A program made the translations under genes and the position numbers. From RGIG2134 sp964461115 (GTDB taxonomy: Bacteria > Cyanobacteriota > Vampirovibrionia > Gastranaerophilales > Gastranaerophilaceae), in NCBI GenBank assembly GCA_964461115.1, contig CAYWSX010000003.1, positions 124,001-188,000 on the forward strand: 64,000 nucleotides of DNA, read 5' to 3'. A model generated the notes under the pieces. It saw only the letters and a list, made by a program, of their open reading frames with translations. It searched no databases and was not told where the DNA came from. Of this stretch, positions 26,361-34,791 are shown piece after piece. Numbering within the stretch: the first letter of the stretch is position 1; each line of letters opens with the position of its first letter.

Positions 26361-26380
26361 ATTATACTCGATTTCGAGTA
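26361..26380 (-). promoter_or_regulatory. -10 box with overlapping palindrome TACTCGA-TT-TCGAGTA
   Basis: On the minus strand TATAAT (26361-26366) precedes the start codon at 26353 by 7 nt. The 16-bp inverted repeat TACTCGATTTCGAGTA (26365-26380) overlaps it and could be an operator. The 12-mer TTTACTCGAAAT in its upstream part also occurs just before the TATAAT of the GT32 gene (15149-15160, minus strand). Confidence 0.4.
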
Positions 26381-26481
26381 AAAGTCATTAAAAAAGAAAT
26401 GTAAAAAATGGGGCACACGTTCGCAATGAAGTACTTTTTTATGCTAATATCTAATTACGGAAGTAATTTAGGGAGTGAAAT

Positions 26482-27435
26482 ATGAACAAGAAATACAGAA
26501 TCGGTGTGGACGTAGGCGGAACAAATATTAAAATCGCACTTGTTGACCAAAAAGGCGGTATCGTATACTCAAACTCTATCCCGACAAGAGCGGAAATGGG
26601 CTACGAATACACTGTTTCGAGCATAAAACAGGCAATCGCGGACTTGATGAAAGAAACAAAGACAACAAAAGAAGTGATTGAAGGGATAGGCTTTGGATTC
26701 CCCGGGCAAATTGACTGCACTAACGGTGTTGTGAGAATTTTGCCGAATATTCCCGGCTGGGTCAACGTTCCTATCGCAAAACTCATGGAAGATGAATTTC
26801 ACATCCCGACAAAAGTCGACAACGACGTGCGCTGCGCTGCGCTAGGCGAATTGAATTACGGCGCGGGTAAAGGATGTCAAAACTTAATCTGCATAACCGT
26901 CGGAACAGGTATCGGCTCGGGGATAATCGTTAACGGCAAAATCGTCCGCGGCGCAGACAATGCAGCAGGCGAAATCGGACATATAAAACTCGAAATGCAA
27001 AACGGCGCAATCTGCGGCTGCGGCGACACAGGCTGTATGGAGGCATATGCGTCAGGTCCTGCCATCGTAGCATTAGCCGAAGAATACATCAAAGGCGGAA
27101 AATCCACAAAATACCGTGAACTTGCAAACCCTGATATCACACCGTACGTAGTTGCAGAAGCAGCAAAACAAGGTGACGCGGTAGCCAGAAGAATTTTCCG
27201 AATTGTCGGCGAATACATCGGCATAGGGCTCTCAAGTGTCGTTAACCTCTTGAATCCTGAAAAAATCATCGTAGGCGGCGGAGTTGCTGATGCCGGCGAC
27301 ATATTAATAAAGCCTCTTGAACGAGCGCTCAAAGACCGCGCAATGCCTATTTCAGGCAGTTCTGTTGAAATCGTGCCCGCACAGCTAGGCAACACAGCAG
27401 GTGTAATCGGTGCAAGTTTACTTATAGAAAGCTAA
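26482..27435 (+). CDS. ROK-family sugar kinase, probably glucokinase
   Basis: The 317-aa ROK protein starts with the phosphate loop GVDVGGTNIKIALVD. It has the catalytic Asp region (KVDNDVRCAALGE), the glucose-contact sequence GEIGHI, and the ROK zinc site CGCGDTGCMEAYAS. No DNA-binding domain is attached, so it is an enzyme and not a repressor. It would phosphorylate glucose or a similar sugar in the cytosol. Ribosome site: GGGAG. holA starts 2 nt after the stop, so the operon is glk-like, holA, holB. Confidence 0.88.
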   Translation: MNKKYRIGVDVGGTNIKIALVDQKGGIVYSNSIPTRAEMGYEYTVSSIKQAIADLMKETKTTKEVIEGIGFGFPGQIDCTNGVVRILPNIPGWVNVPIAKLMEDEFHIPTKVDNDVRCAALGELNYGAGKGCQNLICITVGTGIGSGIIVNGKIVRGADNAAGEIGHIKLEMQNGAICGCGDTGCMEAYASGPAIVALAEEYIKGGKSTKYRELANPDITPYVVAEAAKQGDAVARRIFRIVGEYIGIGLSSVVNLLNPEKIIVGGGVADAGDILIKPLERALKDRAMPISGSSVEIVPAQLGNTAGVIGASLLIES

Positions 27436-27437
27436 AA

Positions 27438-28424
27438 ATGTCACTATATTTGTTCTACGGACAGGAAGAATTTTTAATTGAAAAAGATATCGAGAAGCTT
27501 AAAAACAAGCTTCTCGATAAATCTTTTATTTCAATGAACTTTAAAACCTGCACAAACCCTCGTTTCCCTGATCTCATGGACATATTAAGCACACAGCCGA
27601 TGATGTTCGGCAACAGTCTTATCGTTGTTGAATGCGGAAACTACTTTGAAGCAAAAGCAGAAGGAGCGCTCGAAGATAAGCAGCTTGCACAGCTTGAAAA
27701 AGCACTTGAAAGCGTGCCAAAACAAATAAACATAATCTTTTTATACAAATTTGACAGAAATTCTAACAAAAAACTCGACACGCGAAGAAAACTCTACAAA
27801 ATACTTTCAAAAGCCTGCGACACAAGAGAATATAAGCAGCTTCCGACATACGACAGAACCCTGCCTTGTACAATTACGCAACTCGGCAAAGATAACGAAC
27901 TGACACTGACACCCGACGCAGCTGCGAAAATTATCGAAATGCTCGGCTCCAACCTTCGTGTAATCGATAACGAATTAAAGAAATTGAAACTATTCATCTA
28001 TCCGAACACAAAACCTTCTGCCAATGAAATAGAGGCGGTTTGCACTTCCGTTCAGGATGTTTTCAAGCTGGTTGACCTGTTTATACTGGGAAAAAGAGAT
28101 AAAGCAATGAAGGAGTTTGACCTTTTGACGCAAACACAGCACCCGCTTCAAATTTTGGCACTTTTACAGAGTACTGTTTCGCGGTTTATTAATTTAAAAT
28201 TACTTTCACGAGACATGGGTTCGTTTGAGATTTCAAAAAAAGTTAATATGCACGAATTCCGTGTAAAGCTTGAGCTGGAAAAAATCCGAAGCTATAAATA
28301 CGACGACCTGCTGCAACTTAAAAAAAATCTGACCGAGGGTGAGTTTAAAATAAAAACAGGTAAAGTTTTTTCGGAAAAGCTTGCCGTAGAACAGATTTTA
28401 CTTTTGAATGAGTCAAAGGAGTAA
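27438..28424 (+). CDS. holA: DNA polymerase III subunit delta
   Basis: The 328-aa HolA opens the beta clamp in the clamp-loader complex. The start LYLFYGQEEFLIEKDIEKLK is typical. The domain order fits too: RecA-like domain I, a middle region, and the C-terminal collar helices (KLVDLFILGKRDKAMKEFDLL, HPLQILALLQSTVSRFINLKLLS). As usual for delta it has no working ATP site. It lies 2 nt after the ROK gene and 1 nt before holB. Confidence 0.92.
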   Translation: MSLYLFYGQEEFLIEKDIEKLKNKLLDKSFISMNFKTCTNPRFPDLMDILSTQPMMFGNSLIVVECGNYFEAKAEGALEDKQLAQLEKALESVPKQINIIFLYKFDRNSNKKLDTRRKLYKILSKACDTREYKQLPTYDRTLPCTITQLGKDNELTLTPDAAAKIIEMLGSNLRVIDNELKKLKLFIYPNTKPSANEIEAVCTSVQDVFKLVDLFILGKRDKAMKEFDLLTQTQHPLQILALLQSTVSRFINLKLLSRDMGSFEISKKVNMHEFRVKLELEKIRSYKYDDLLQLKKNLTEGEFKIKTGKVFSEKLAVEQILLLNESKE

Positions 28425-28425
28425 T

Positions 28426-29406
28426 ATGTTTGCACCGTTTATAGATAATAATCTACCATTTATAAAAGAATATTTTGAACTGCTTTGCAATAGCTCCGGG
28501 GGGGCTTTCCCGCAGTCAATTATTTTTTATGGCGAAGACGTCTTAGCACAGTACATGTTAGCGTTGAACCTTTCAAAAATACTAAATTGCTCAGACGACA
28601 GAAGTGCGCATTGTGCCTGTCTAAACTGCAACTGGATAAGAGAAAACAATCACCCCGCGGTAACAACTGTCTCGAAAGTCGACTTTAAACCGGACAACGA
28701 CAACTCCAAAACCGTAATCTCGGTAAAACAAACACAAGAAATCAAAAATTTACTTTCCACTACCAGCGAATATCACCGATTTTTTATAATCTGCGACGCC
28801 GAAATAAAGGTGCCAAACGCAGAAGAACTGGCACACGTTAAAGAATTTAAATTGAATAAATTTGCCTTACCGTTTGATGATGAGCCTGAATTTGGCGGTC
28901 AATGCTGGATACCGAAAGGACTCACACGCGCAGTTTTTCAAGAGGAAAGCGCAAACTCGCTCTTAAAATCAATTGAGGAGCCGCCGCCAAAAACGACTTT
29001 TATTTTCCTTACAAAAGATAAAAGCGACCTTATTGAAACAATTATTTCGCGCTCACAAAGCTTTTTTGTTCCTTCGGTGCACGTGCAGGATACAGATATA
29101 AAACTTATTTCAGAAGAGTTGAAATATTATCCTGAAATCGACCGCTTGGAAATAAATATAATTGCCGAAAACCTTTTAACAAAAGGGGTAGAACAAAATC
29201 TGACCCCTGATGAGATTTTTACAAAGTTTCAGCAATTTATTAAGAATACTGCGCTCGCAAACACATCAAATCCGCAGAATGTAGCAAAAATGCTTGAAGA
29301 CATTCGCGTTTTAAATGAGGCACAAGCGCAAATTAAATCTTACGTAAAACCTCAAATTGCTCTGGAAAATGCAATATACAGAATTTACAAAAATTGGGAA
29401 AAATAA
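28426..29406 (+). CDS. holB: DNA polymerase III subunit delta' (clamp loader)
   Basis: The product is a 326-aa clamp-loader AAA+ subunit. The N-terminal part has a four-cysteine zinc module (CSDD...HCACLNCNW). The sensor/SRC region reads ANSLLKSIEEPPPKTTFIFL followed by TIISRSQSF, the hallmark of delta'/gamma. The Walker A is degenerate (YGEDVLAQYM), as expected for delta'. AAGGAG 5 nt before ATG 28426 fixes this start; the frame from 28408 would overlap holA. A stretch of about 60 residues (EIKVPNAEELAHVKEFKLNK) between Walker B and the SRC motif looks like a lineage-specific insertion. Confidence 0.88.
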   Translation: MFAPFIDNNLPFIKEYFELLCNSSGGAFPQSIIFYGEDVLAQYMLALNLSKILNCSDDRSAHCACLNCNWIRENNHPAVTTVSKVDFKPDNDNSKTVISVKQTQEIKNLLSTTSEYHRFFIICDAEIKVPNAEELAHVKEFKLNKFALPFDDEPEFGGQCWIPKGLTRAVFQEESANSLLKSIEEPPPKTTFIFLTKDKSDLIETIISRSQSFFVPSVHVQDTDIKLISEELKYYPEIDRLEINIIAENLLTKGVEQNLTPDEIFTKFQQFIKNTALANTSNPQNVAKMLEDIRVLNEAQAQIKSYVKPQIALENAIYRIYKNWEK

Positions 29407-29432
29407 GAATTCTAGGCAAATAACAACGAACA

Positions 29433-29631
29433 TCATTCTGATGCAAAGCAGAAGAATCTAAAAGCGTCCGGCCTAAAAAACAGAAAGATTCTTCGCTAAC
29501 GCTCAGAATGACAGATAGTCGCAATCCGACAACTTAACGTCATTCTGAACCGAGCGCAGCGAGTGTGAAGAATCTTTCCGCTACTTGCACGTCGCTCTTA
29601 TAAAAGATTCTTCGCGTTGCTCAGAATGACG
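29433..29631 (+). repeat. Paired palindromic repeats (CATTCTGA...GAAGAATCT family)
   Basis: Four related units lie in the gap after holB: 29433-29459, 29486-29513 (inverted), 29539-29577 and 29603-29631 (inverted). They form two head-to-head pairs that could fold into long hairpins. The core is GTCATTCTGA...GAAGAATCTT. No gene is present in 29407-29706. Similar units recur at 61480-61561. They resemble REP/MITE-like extragenic repeats. Confidence 0.75.
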
Positions 29632-29647
29632 AGAAAAATATTGTCAT

Positions 29648-29687
29648 AAAAAATTCCGCGGAGTAAATATACCTCGCGGAATTTTTG
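29648..29687 (-). terminator. Rho-independent terminator after rpsG
   Basis: On the minus strand, AATTCCGCG pairs with CGCGGAATT around a 14-nt loop and is followed by T6. It lies about 20 nt beyond the rpsG stop and ends the rpsL-rpsG transcript. Confidence 0.85.
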
Positions 29688-29706
29688 AGTATTTATATTT
29701 GTACAA

Positions 29707-30177
29707 TTAGTATCTGTAGTGAGCGAATGCCTTGTTAGCTTCAGCCATTTTGTGGGTGTCTTCGCGTTTTTTAACAGATGAACCTGAGCCGTTAGCAGCA
29801 TCAAGAAGTTCGTTTGTTAATTTTTCGATCATTGATTTTCCGCCGCGTTTTTTAGCAGAATCAATAATCCAGCTTGTACCGAGAGCCATACCTCTGTCAG
29901 CTTTAACTTCGATAGGCACTTGGTAAGTAGAACCACCGATACGTCTTGCTTTAACTTCCAATAAAGGAATAACGTTTGTTAAAGCTTTTTTGAAAACGTC
30001 GGTAGCTTCTTCTTTAGTTTTTTCTTGAATATTTGTCATTGTTGAGTAAAAGATTTTTTCCGCAACGGATCTTTTACCACGTCTCATCAATCTGTTGATA
30101 AATTTAGCAACATCCACGCTGCCGTAAACCGGGTCAGCGACCGGAACTCTTCTAGGCGGTTTATTACGTCTTGACAT
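29707..30177 (-). CDS. rpsG: 30S ribosomal protein S7
   Basis: This 156-aa S7 nucleates the 30S head. It shows the normal start (MSRRNKPPRRVPVADPVYGS), the rRNA-binding ARRIGGSTYQVPIEV region and the C-terminal EANKAFAHYRY. It follows rpsL by 74 nt in the str order, but a terminator lies right after it, so fusA and tuf are not in this operon. Confidence 0.98.
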   Translation of the reverse strand: MSRRNKPPRRVPVADPVYGSVDVAKFINRLMRRGKRSVAEKIFYSTMTNIQEKTKEEATDVFKKALTNVIPLLEVKARRIGGSTYQVPIEVKADRGMALGTSWIIDSAKKRGGKSMIEKLTNELLDAANGSGSSVKKREDTHKMAEANKAFAHYRY

Positions 30178-30251
30178 TATTTTGTTTCCTTTTCTTTTTT
30201 ATGTCTTACTCAAATAAATTGAGGACAAAAGTGATAACTGTGGGCTAAAGC

Positions 30252-30626
30252 CTATTTTTTAGGTCTTTTAGCGCCGTATTTTGAACGAGCTTGATTTCTG
30301 TTAGCAACACCTGCAGAGTCCAAAGTACCTCTAACGATGTGATAACGAACACCAGGAAGGTCTTTTACCCTTCCGCCTCTGATTAATACAACAGAGTGCT
30401 CTTGCAAGTTGTGACCAATACCAGGGATGTATGAAGTTACTTCAAATCCGTTAGTAAGTCTTACCCTTGCAACTTTTCTGAGCGCAGAGTTTGGCTTTTT
30501 AGGAGTTGTTGTGTAAACTCTTGTGCATACGCCGCGTCTTTGCGGGCAGTTTGCCAAAGCCGGAGATTTTGTTTTATCTACTAATTTTTTACGCTCTTTT
30601 CTTACTAATTGTGCAATAGTTGGCAT
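30252..30626 (-). CDS. rpsL: 30S ribosomal protein S12
   Basis: S12 (124 aa) sits at the decoding centre. The sequence is canonical: MPTIAQLVRKERKK, TTPKKPNSALRKVARVRL and the loop around HNLQEHSVVLIRGGRVKDLP. Lys in TTPKKPNSA and the Lys of RVKDLPG, where streptomycin-resistance changes arise in other species, are the wild-type residues. AAGGAG precedes the ATG. It is first in the operon with rpsG. Confidence 0.98.
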   Translation of the reverse strand: MPTIAQLVRKERKKLVDKTKSPALANCPQRRGVCTRVYTTTPKKPNSALRKVARVRLTNGFEVTSYIPGIGHNLQEHSVVLIRGGRVKDLPGVRYHIVRGTLDSAGVANRNQARSKYGAKRPKK

Positions 30627-30691
30627 AAATGCTCCTTTATTTCTTGCTTGTTATTTCTGTTTTCCAAGGCCTATTAATAGTCTTGAAGGGT

Positions 30692-30774
30692 TTACCGTAA
30701 AATCCTCTTTCAGCACAAAAGATAAAATCTTTCACGGTAATACCTATTACACGACAAACATACTGTTATGTCAA
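30692..30774 (-). promoter_or_regulatory. Promoter and structured leader of rpsL-rpsG
   Basis: On the minus strand TTGACA (30769-30774), a 17-nt spacer and TGTAAT (30746-30751) form a strong promoter. The leader of about 115 nt contains an outer helix (TTACCGT with ACGGTAA, 30692-30740) and a second palindromic region around CTATTAATAG (30671-30680). It may be an autoregulatory ribosomal-protein leader. The remaining 140 nt up to 30914 holds nothing recognised. Confidence 0.55.
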
Positions 30775-30913
30775 CGAGGTACGCCCTGTTTCAGTTGTTT
30801 TGTATTACGATTTTTTAATATTTTTCGTTACAAATTATTAAAAAACTCCCCAATCTGCCATGACAAATAAAATTTATTCATTTATTATGTTTTTATAGAA
30901 AAGGGATTTGGTT

Positions 30914-31399
30914 ATGGAATCATACACATATTCAGGCAACAATTTATTTACGCAAACGACAGGACTTTCCGCATTAAGCACCGAAGATGACAAATTTTCG
31001 TCGCTTTCTACATCCGCGCTTCTTGCAAAGAGCGAAGTTCCACCGTCACACAGACGCATTGCCGACAATTACATGATTATCAAAAAAATCTACGGATTTT
31101 CAGCAGTTCAAAGCAGAATTTCGCATCAGGAAAAGTCTCTGCTTGCGAAATACGACTTTAACGAACTCGAATTTTCCACAATTAAACAAATTAACGAAGA
31201 ATTGGCTTATTTGAAAAAATGGGCTGTATCCGCAGAACCGGTTTTGAGAACCGAAGCTGACGAAATCCTTCAAATTCGGTCAAAAGAGCTTAAATTCATC
31301 ATCTCCAGCAGTTACGCAAATATCACAAACGAACTTTATAACGGCTATATGGCTCTAAATAGATATTTTGAGGATATTTCAAAATACGCTTATCAATAA
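30914..31399 (+). CDS. Hypothetical helical protein
   Basis: The ATG at 30914 gives 161 aa; an in-frame TTG two codons earlier sits too close to AGGG to be the start. No family is recognised. The first 45 residues are Ser/Thr-rich and likely disordered. The rest is helical (YMIIKKIYGFSAVQSRISHQ, STIKQINEELAYLKKWAVSA, ANITNELYNGYMALNRYFED). There is no signal peptide or membrane segment. It stands alone between the divergent rpsL promoter and a TPR gene. Confidence 0.6.
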   Translation: MESYTYSGNNLFTQTTGLSALSTEDDKFSSLSTSALLAKSEVPPSHRRIADNYMIIKKIYGFSAVQSRISHQEKSLLAKYDFNELEFSTIKQINEELAYLKKWAVSAEPVLRTEADEILQIRSKELKFIISSSYANITNELYNGYMALNRYFEDISKYAYQ

Positions 31400-31451
31400 T
31401 TTAATTTTCGAGCAAAATCTCAACCGTTCAGATGATATTATCTTTTTAGGC

Positions 31452-31479
31452 TAAATAGGCTCAAATATTAAGCCGTTAC
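31452..31479 (+). promoter_or_regulatory. Candidate sigma28-type promoter
   Basis: TAAA (31452-31455), 16 nt, then GCCGTTAC (31472-31479) matches TAAA-N15/16-GCCGATAA at six of eight -10 positions. It lies 34 nt before the TPR gene at 31514. The -35 lacks the GTT extension, so this is weaker than the site at 47112-47139. Confidence 0.4.
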
Positions 31480-31513
31480 TTTCACAGAGAGAAATTTGTG
31501 AAGACGAGGCGGC

Positions 31514-33172
31514 ATGCTTAAGCAAAAAGACAGACAGAACGTTCCTGTAAAAACAAAGAAAAATGGTCATGAAACACTTGAATTAGCCAGAAAAGCGCAC
31601 GAGCGCTATCTTTTAAGGCTCTCAAACGATGACTTAAACGAGGCGATGGATTATTACATCCAGACTATAAAAAACGATCCATCTGTACCTGAGACGTACT
31701 ACAGGCTCGCAAGTCTGCTATTTGAAGATGGACAAATAGGGATTGAAACAGCCATTGAGCAGTGCAGAACAGCGCTTGAACTTGATCCTAAAAACTACAA
31801 CGCACATCTTTACACAGGCTATTTCTTAAAATTAGCTGAAAAATTTGACGAAGCTGAATCTGAATTTAAAAATGCAGTAAACATAATGCCCTTCAACTCG
31901 GCACGAGCACGTCTTGTGCTCTCCATGCTTCTTTTACAGAAAATGAACTGCCAAAAGCTCTCATTTATAGATTTCATCAAGAGCATGTACTACATGTTCT
32001 CCGGCAGCATGATGATGATTTTTGACTACCCAACGCTTCGAATGCTGTACAAAAATTTCAGCGACGATTTTTCCGTTTTTGCTTACAACCTAAAAGGCAC
32101 ATTCTGGCAGAAAATGAAAAACGACTCACTTGCCGTTAGGACATATGACATCGCAGCTGAAAAAACAGGCAGAAACGAGCTTTTCTACCAAAAAATAGGC
32201 GATGTCTCAATCAGAAATTCAGCACCCGAAATAGCTCTAAATGCATACAAAAAAGTCCTTCATTCAAACCCATACAACCGAGACGCGCTTATTAAAACGG
32301 CAACTTTAATCCAAGCGTACTTTGAAGACAGAAATGACGAGGCTATCGACTGCTACACAAAACTTTTGGAGCTTGAACCTGAAAATTCACGCATTTACTA
32401 CGAGCTGGGACATCTTTATGTAGCAAAAAAAGACGTAATAAATTCTATAAATGCGTTTAAACTCGCACTCGAAAGAGATGACGAAAACGCTTTTTATCAT
32501 AACAGCCTCGCATTTGCACTAATTCAGGCGGAGCAATATGATGACGCGATTCTTCACTATCAGGACGCAATAAATCTAAACCCTGACAATGAATGGACTG
32601 CAATCGTATGTCAAGCTCTCGGTGCTCTTTATCACCAAGTTAAAGACAACTCTGACGCAGCTCTCACGATGTACAAAACAGCGCTTGTGCTCGACCCAAA
32701 CAGTTTTGATACTTACATCGCGATTGGTGACCTTTATTTGGATTGTGAAGACTTAGACAGCTCTATAAATGCATATTGTGAAGCAATAAAACTCGCTCCC
32801 GACAACGCAAGAGCATACTGCAAAATGGGTATAGCACTCTGGGAGAAGGATTATCTTGAAGAAGCAATTATTGCATACAATAAGGCTATTTCGCACAACC
32901 CTGATTATGATATTGCGTACAACAATTTAGGTGTAATTTACCTTGACGGTATCGGCAACGTAAAAGAGGCTTTGAGACTATTTGAAAATGCGGTCTTGGT
33001 CAACGAGAACTATGCACTTGCGCATTTCAATGCAGGACGCGCACTTCAAATGCTTAATCAAAAAACTGAAGCTGCAAAACGATATCAAACATCATTGGAA
33101 TTGAACCGCATAAGCTGGGATTTAACAGAAGAAGAAATTCTGGATAAAATTCACAGTTTGTTTGAAGTATAG
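31514..33172 (+). CDS. Large TPR protein, cytoplasmic
   Basis: The 552-aa protein is built almost wholly of tetratricopeptide repeats, about 11-13 units of 34 residues. Examples are PETYYRLASLLFEDGQIGIE, FDTYIAIGDLYLDCEDLDSS and IAYNNLGVIYLDGIGNVKEA. A break at about 140-190 has a hydrophobic segment (FIDFIKSMYYMFSGSMMMIF) that might touch a membrane. There is no signal peptide. GAGG precedes the ATG. TPR scaffolds bind partner proteins; which ones cannot be told. A sigma28-like promoter upstream would tie it to motility. Confidence 0.85.
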   Translation: MLKQKDRQNVPVKTKKNGHETLELARKAHERYLLRLSNDDLNEAMDYYIQTIKNDPSVPETYYRLASLLFEDGQIGIETAIEQCRTALELDPKNYNAHLYTGYFLKLAEKFDEAESEFKNAVNIMPFNSARARLVLSMLLLQKMNCQKLSFIDFIKSMYYMFSGSMMMIFDYPTLRMLYKNFSDDFSVFAYNLKGTFWQKMKNDSLAVRTYDIAAEKTGRNELFYQKIGDVSIRNSAPEIALNAYKKVLHSNPYNRDALIKTATLIQAYFEDRNDEAIDCYTKLLELEPENSRIYYELGHLYVAKKDVINSINAFKLALERDDENAFYHNSLAFALIQAEQYDDAILHYQDAINLNPDNEWTAIVCQALGALYHQVKDNSDAALTMYKTALVLDPNSFDTYIAIGDLYLDCEDLDSSINAYCEAIKLAPDNARAYCKMGIALWEKDYLEEAIIAYNKAISHNPDYDIAYNNLGVIYLDGIGNVKEALRLFENAVLVNENYALAHFNAGRALQMLNQKTEAAKRYQTSLELNRISWDLTEEEILDKIHSLFEV

Positions 33173-33277
33173 AAACAATAAACTTTGTTACAATAATTTC
33201 ACAAACTATCAAAACCTGCTATTCACAGTACTTTTTATACAGGAATATGAAGTCACAAACAAAGAAACAAACATAAG

Positions 33278-34138
33278 ATGCAAGTAAAAACAATAGGGGC
33301 ATATCCGACATTTAAGGGATTCCCTACAAGCTCAAAGCTACCGCCTATCCGGACATTCAGCGCAAACTTTATGGAAAATATACATTCAAAAAGAAAAGAT
33401 TCCGAAAGTTTTATAATCTGGCTTATAAAAAAATTTCCTCACAGAATAAGACAAGAATATTATAATTATTTTATAAAAAACTTGTTTATGCTTACCGAAT
33501 TTGACACTCCTGCAATAATAAGAACAAGAAGAATACTAAGCACACTTGAACAAAAAAAAGTAAGCGAAGAAATAAAAGCACTTATTGCCTCACGCAAACT
33601 CGAAAGTTCACAAAAATATCCAAAACAGAAAGATTTAACTGTAATTACAGGGTTGCCGGGATGTGGAAAAAGTACATACATAAACCAACACGGACTGACA
33701 AACTCCCACTATCTACTTGATGTTGATGATATAAGAGAAGATATTATCAAAGAACACGGGAGACAATATGGTGACATTAGTTTGGCAAAAATAAAACATC
33801 AGCTATTTCATGGTGAGGCAATAAAAATTTTCAAGCAAAATTTAATTTCCAATCTGGCGCAAAACGGAACTAATATAGTCCTGCCTACATCAGGAACCTT
33901 TAACTCAATAGAAATCATCGCAAACTTCGCAAAAAGCAGAAATTACAAAGTAAACATAGTCCACATTGATGTCCCCTTAGATGTTTCTATTGCCAGAGGA
34001 TTCGGAAGAGTGAATAAAGAAAATAGATTCTACGACCCGCTTTTCGCAACAAGAAGAGCCGCAGAGATATATCACATACCACGTATGGCAAGAAATTCAA
34101 GTCTCATCGATTCTTTGAAAACAGTTAAGCAAACTTAA
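33278..34138 (+). CDS. Zeta-toxin-like P-loop kinase with N-terminal TFKG motif
   Basis: The 286-aa protein has a central P-loop, TVITGLPGCGKSTYI (Walker A at residues 125-133). Then come LLDVDDIRED, where the Asp is placed like the substrate-binding/catalytic Asp of zeta toxins and other small kinases, and a late arginine-rich segment (SIARGFGRVNKENRFYD) that could hold the ATP-contacting Arg. This fits the zeta-toxin/AAA kinase clan (PF06414-like). Residues 1-115 are unrelated: a short YPTFKGFPT motif, then a basic helical segment (WLIKKFPHRIRQEYYNYFIK). No epsilon antitoxin is adjacent, and no Shine-Dalgarno is seen. The motif also occurs in the proteins at 4181 and 38550. The substrate is unknown. 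Confidence 0.65.
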   Translation: MQVKTIGAYPTFKGFPTSSKLPPIRTFSANFMENIHSKRKDSESFIIWLIKKFPHRIRQEYYNYFIKNLFMLTEFDTPAIIRTRRILSTLEQKKVSEEIKALIASRKLESSQKYPKQKDLTVITGLPGCGKSTYINQHGLTNSHYLLDVDDIREDIIKEHGRQYGDISLAKIKHQLFHGEAIKIFKQNLISNLAQNGTNIVLPTSGTFNSIEIIANFAKSRNYKVNIVHIDVPLDVSIARGFGRVNKENRFYDPLFATRRAAEIYHIPRMARNSSLIDSLKTVKQT

Positions 34139-34142
34139 AGTC

Positions 34143-34754
34143 TTATAGCTCTGCAATTTTAATTACCGCAGCTTTTGCTTTTTCAGTGATTTCATCATAA
34201 GTCGAATTCATCCAAAAATCACGACCGATTGTAACAGCCACCGCACCCGATTTTAGGTAGTCAGTAAAATCATCGAGCTTTACATTTCCTGTCGCGATAA
34301 CCCTCAAAAATGGCATAGGTCTGAGCAAATCCTGAATATAAACAGAACCGCCCATTTGCGCAGAAGGGAAAATTTTAATCAAAGGAACACGTGCTTTCCA
34401 AGCCTGATAAGCCTCATTAGGGGTTGTAGCGGTGGTTATCATCGGCATACTATGTTCCTGGCACAAGCGCACTAAATTTTGCTGAAAAATAGGGGACACA
34501 ATCGCCTTTGCACCAGCGCCAATCGCCTCTTCAGCCTGTCTTGATGTGATAACTCCGCCCGCCATTATTATCGCACCCGTTGTATCGGATAGCTCTTTAA
34601 TTACAGCGTACATATCAGGGTTTTCAACGGTAATTTCTATAATCTCTATGCCGCCTTTAATAAGCGCCTGCGCAGTTTTCAGGCAATGTTTCGTGTCTTC
34701 TGTTCTTATAACAGCAGAAATTTTCTTCTCTCTTAATCGTTTAATTGCGTTCAT
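34143..34754 (-). CDS. eda: KDPG / 4-hydroxy-2-oxoglutarate aldolase
   Basis: The 203-aa class I aldolase splits KDPG to pyruvate and glyceraldehyde-3-phosphate (Entner-Doudoroff or hexuronate route). It has the Schiff-base Lys127 (PLIKIFPSAQMGG), the catalytic Glu in EIIEITVENP and the phosphate-binding IATGNVKLDDF. The ATG at 34754 has GGAGA 6 nt upstream; the GTG at 34760 is rejected. It converges with the zeta-like gene (4 nt between stops) and lies 37 nt after cdaA. Confidence 0.92.
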   Translation of the reverse strand: MNAIKRLREKKISAVIRTEDTKHCLKTAQALIKGGIEIIEITVENPDMYAVIKELSDTTGAIIMAGGVITSRQAEEAIGAGAKAIVSPIFQQNLVRLCQEHSMPMITTATTPNEAYQAWKARVPLIKIFPSAQMGGSVYIQDLLRPMPFLRVIATGNVKLDDFTDYLKSGAVAVTIGRDFWMNSTYDEITEKAKAAVIKIAEL

Positions 34755-34791
34755 TGCCACTCTCCATATTATCGATATTTATGAAACTAAG

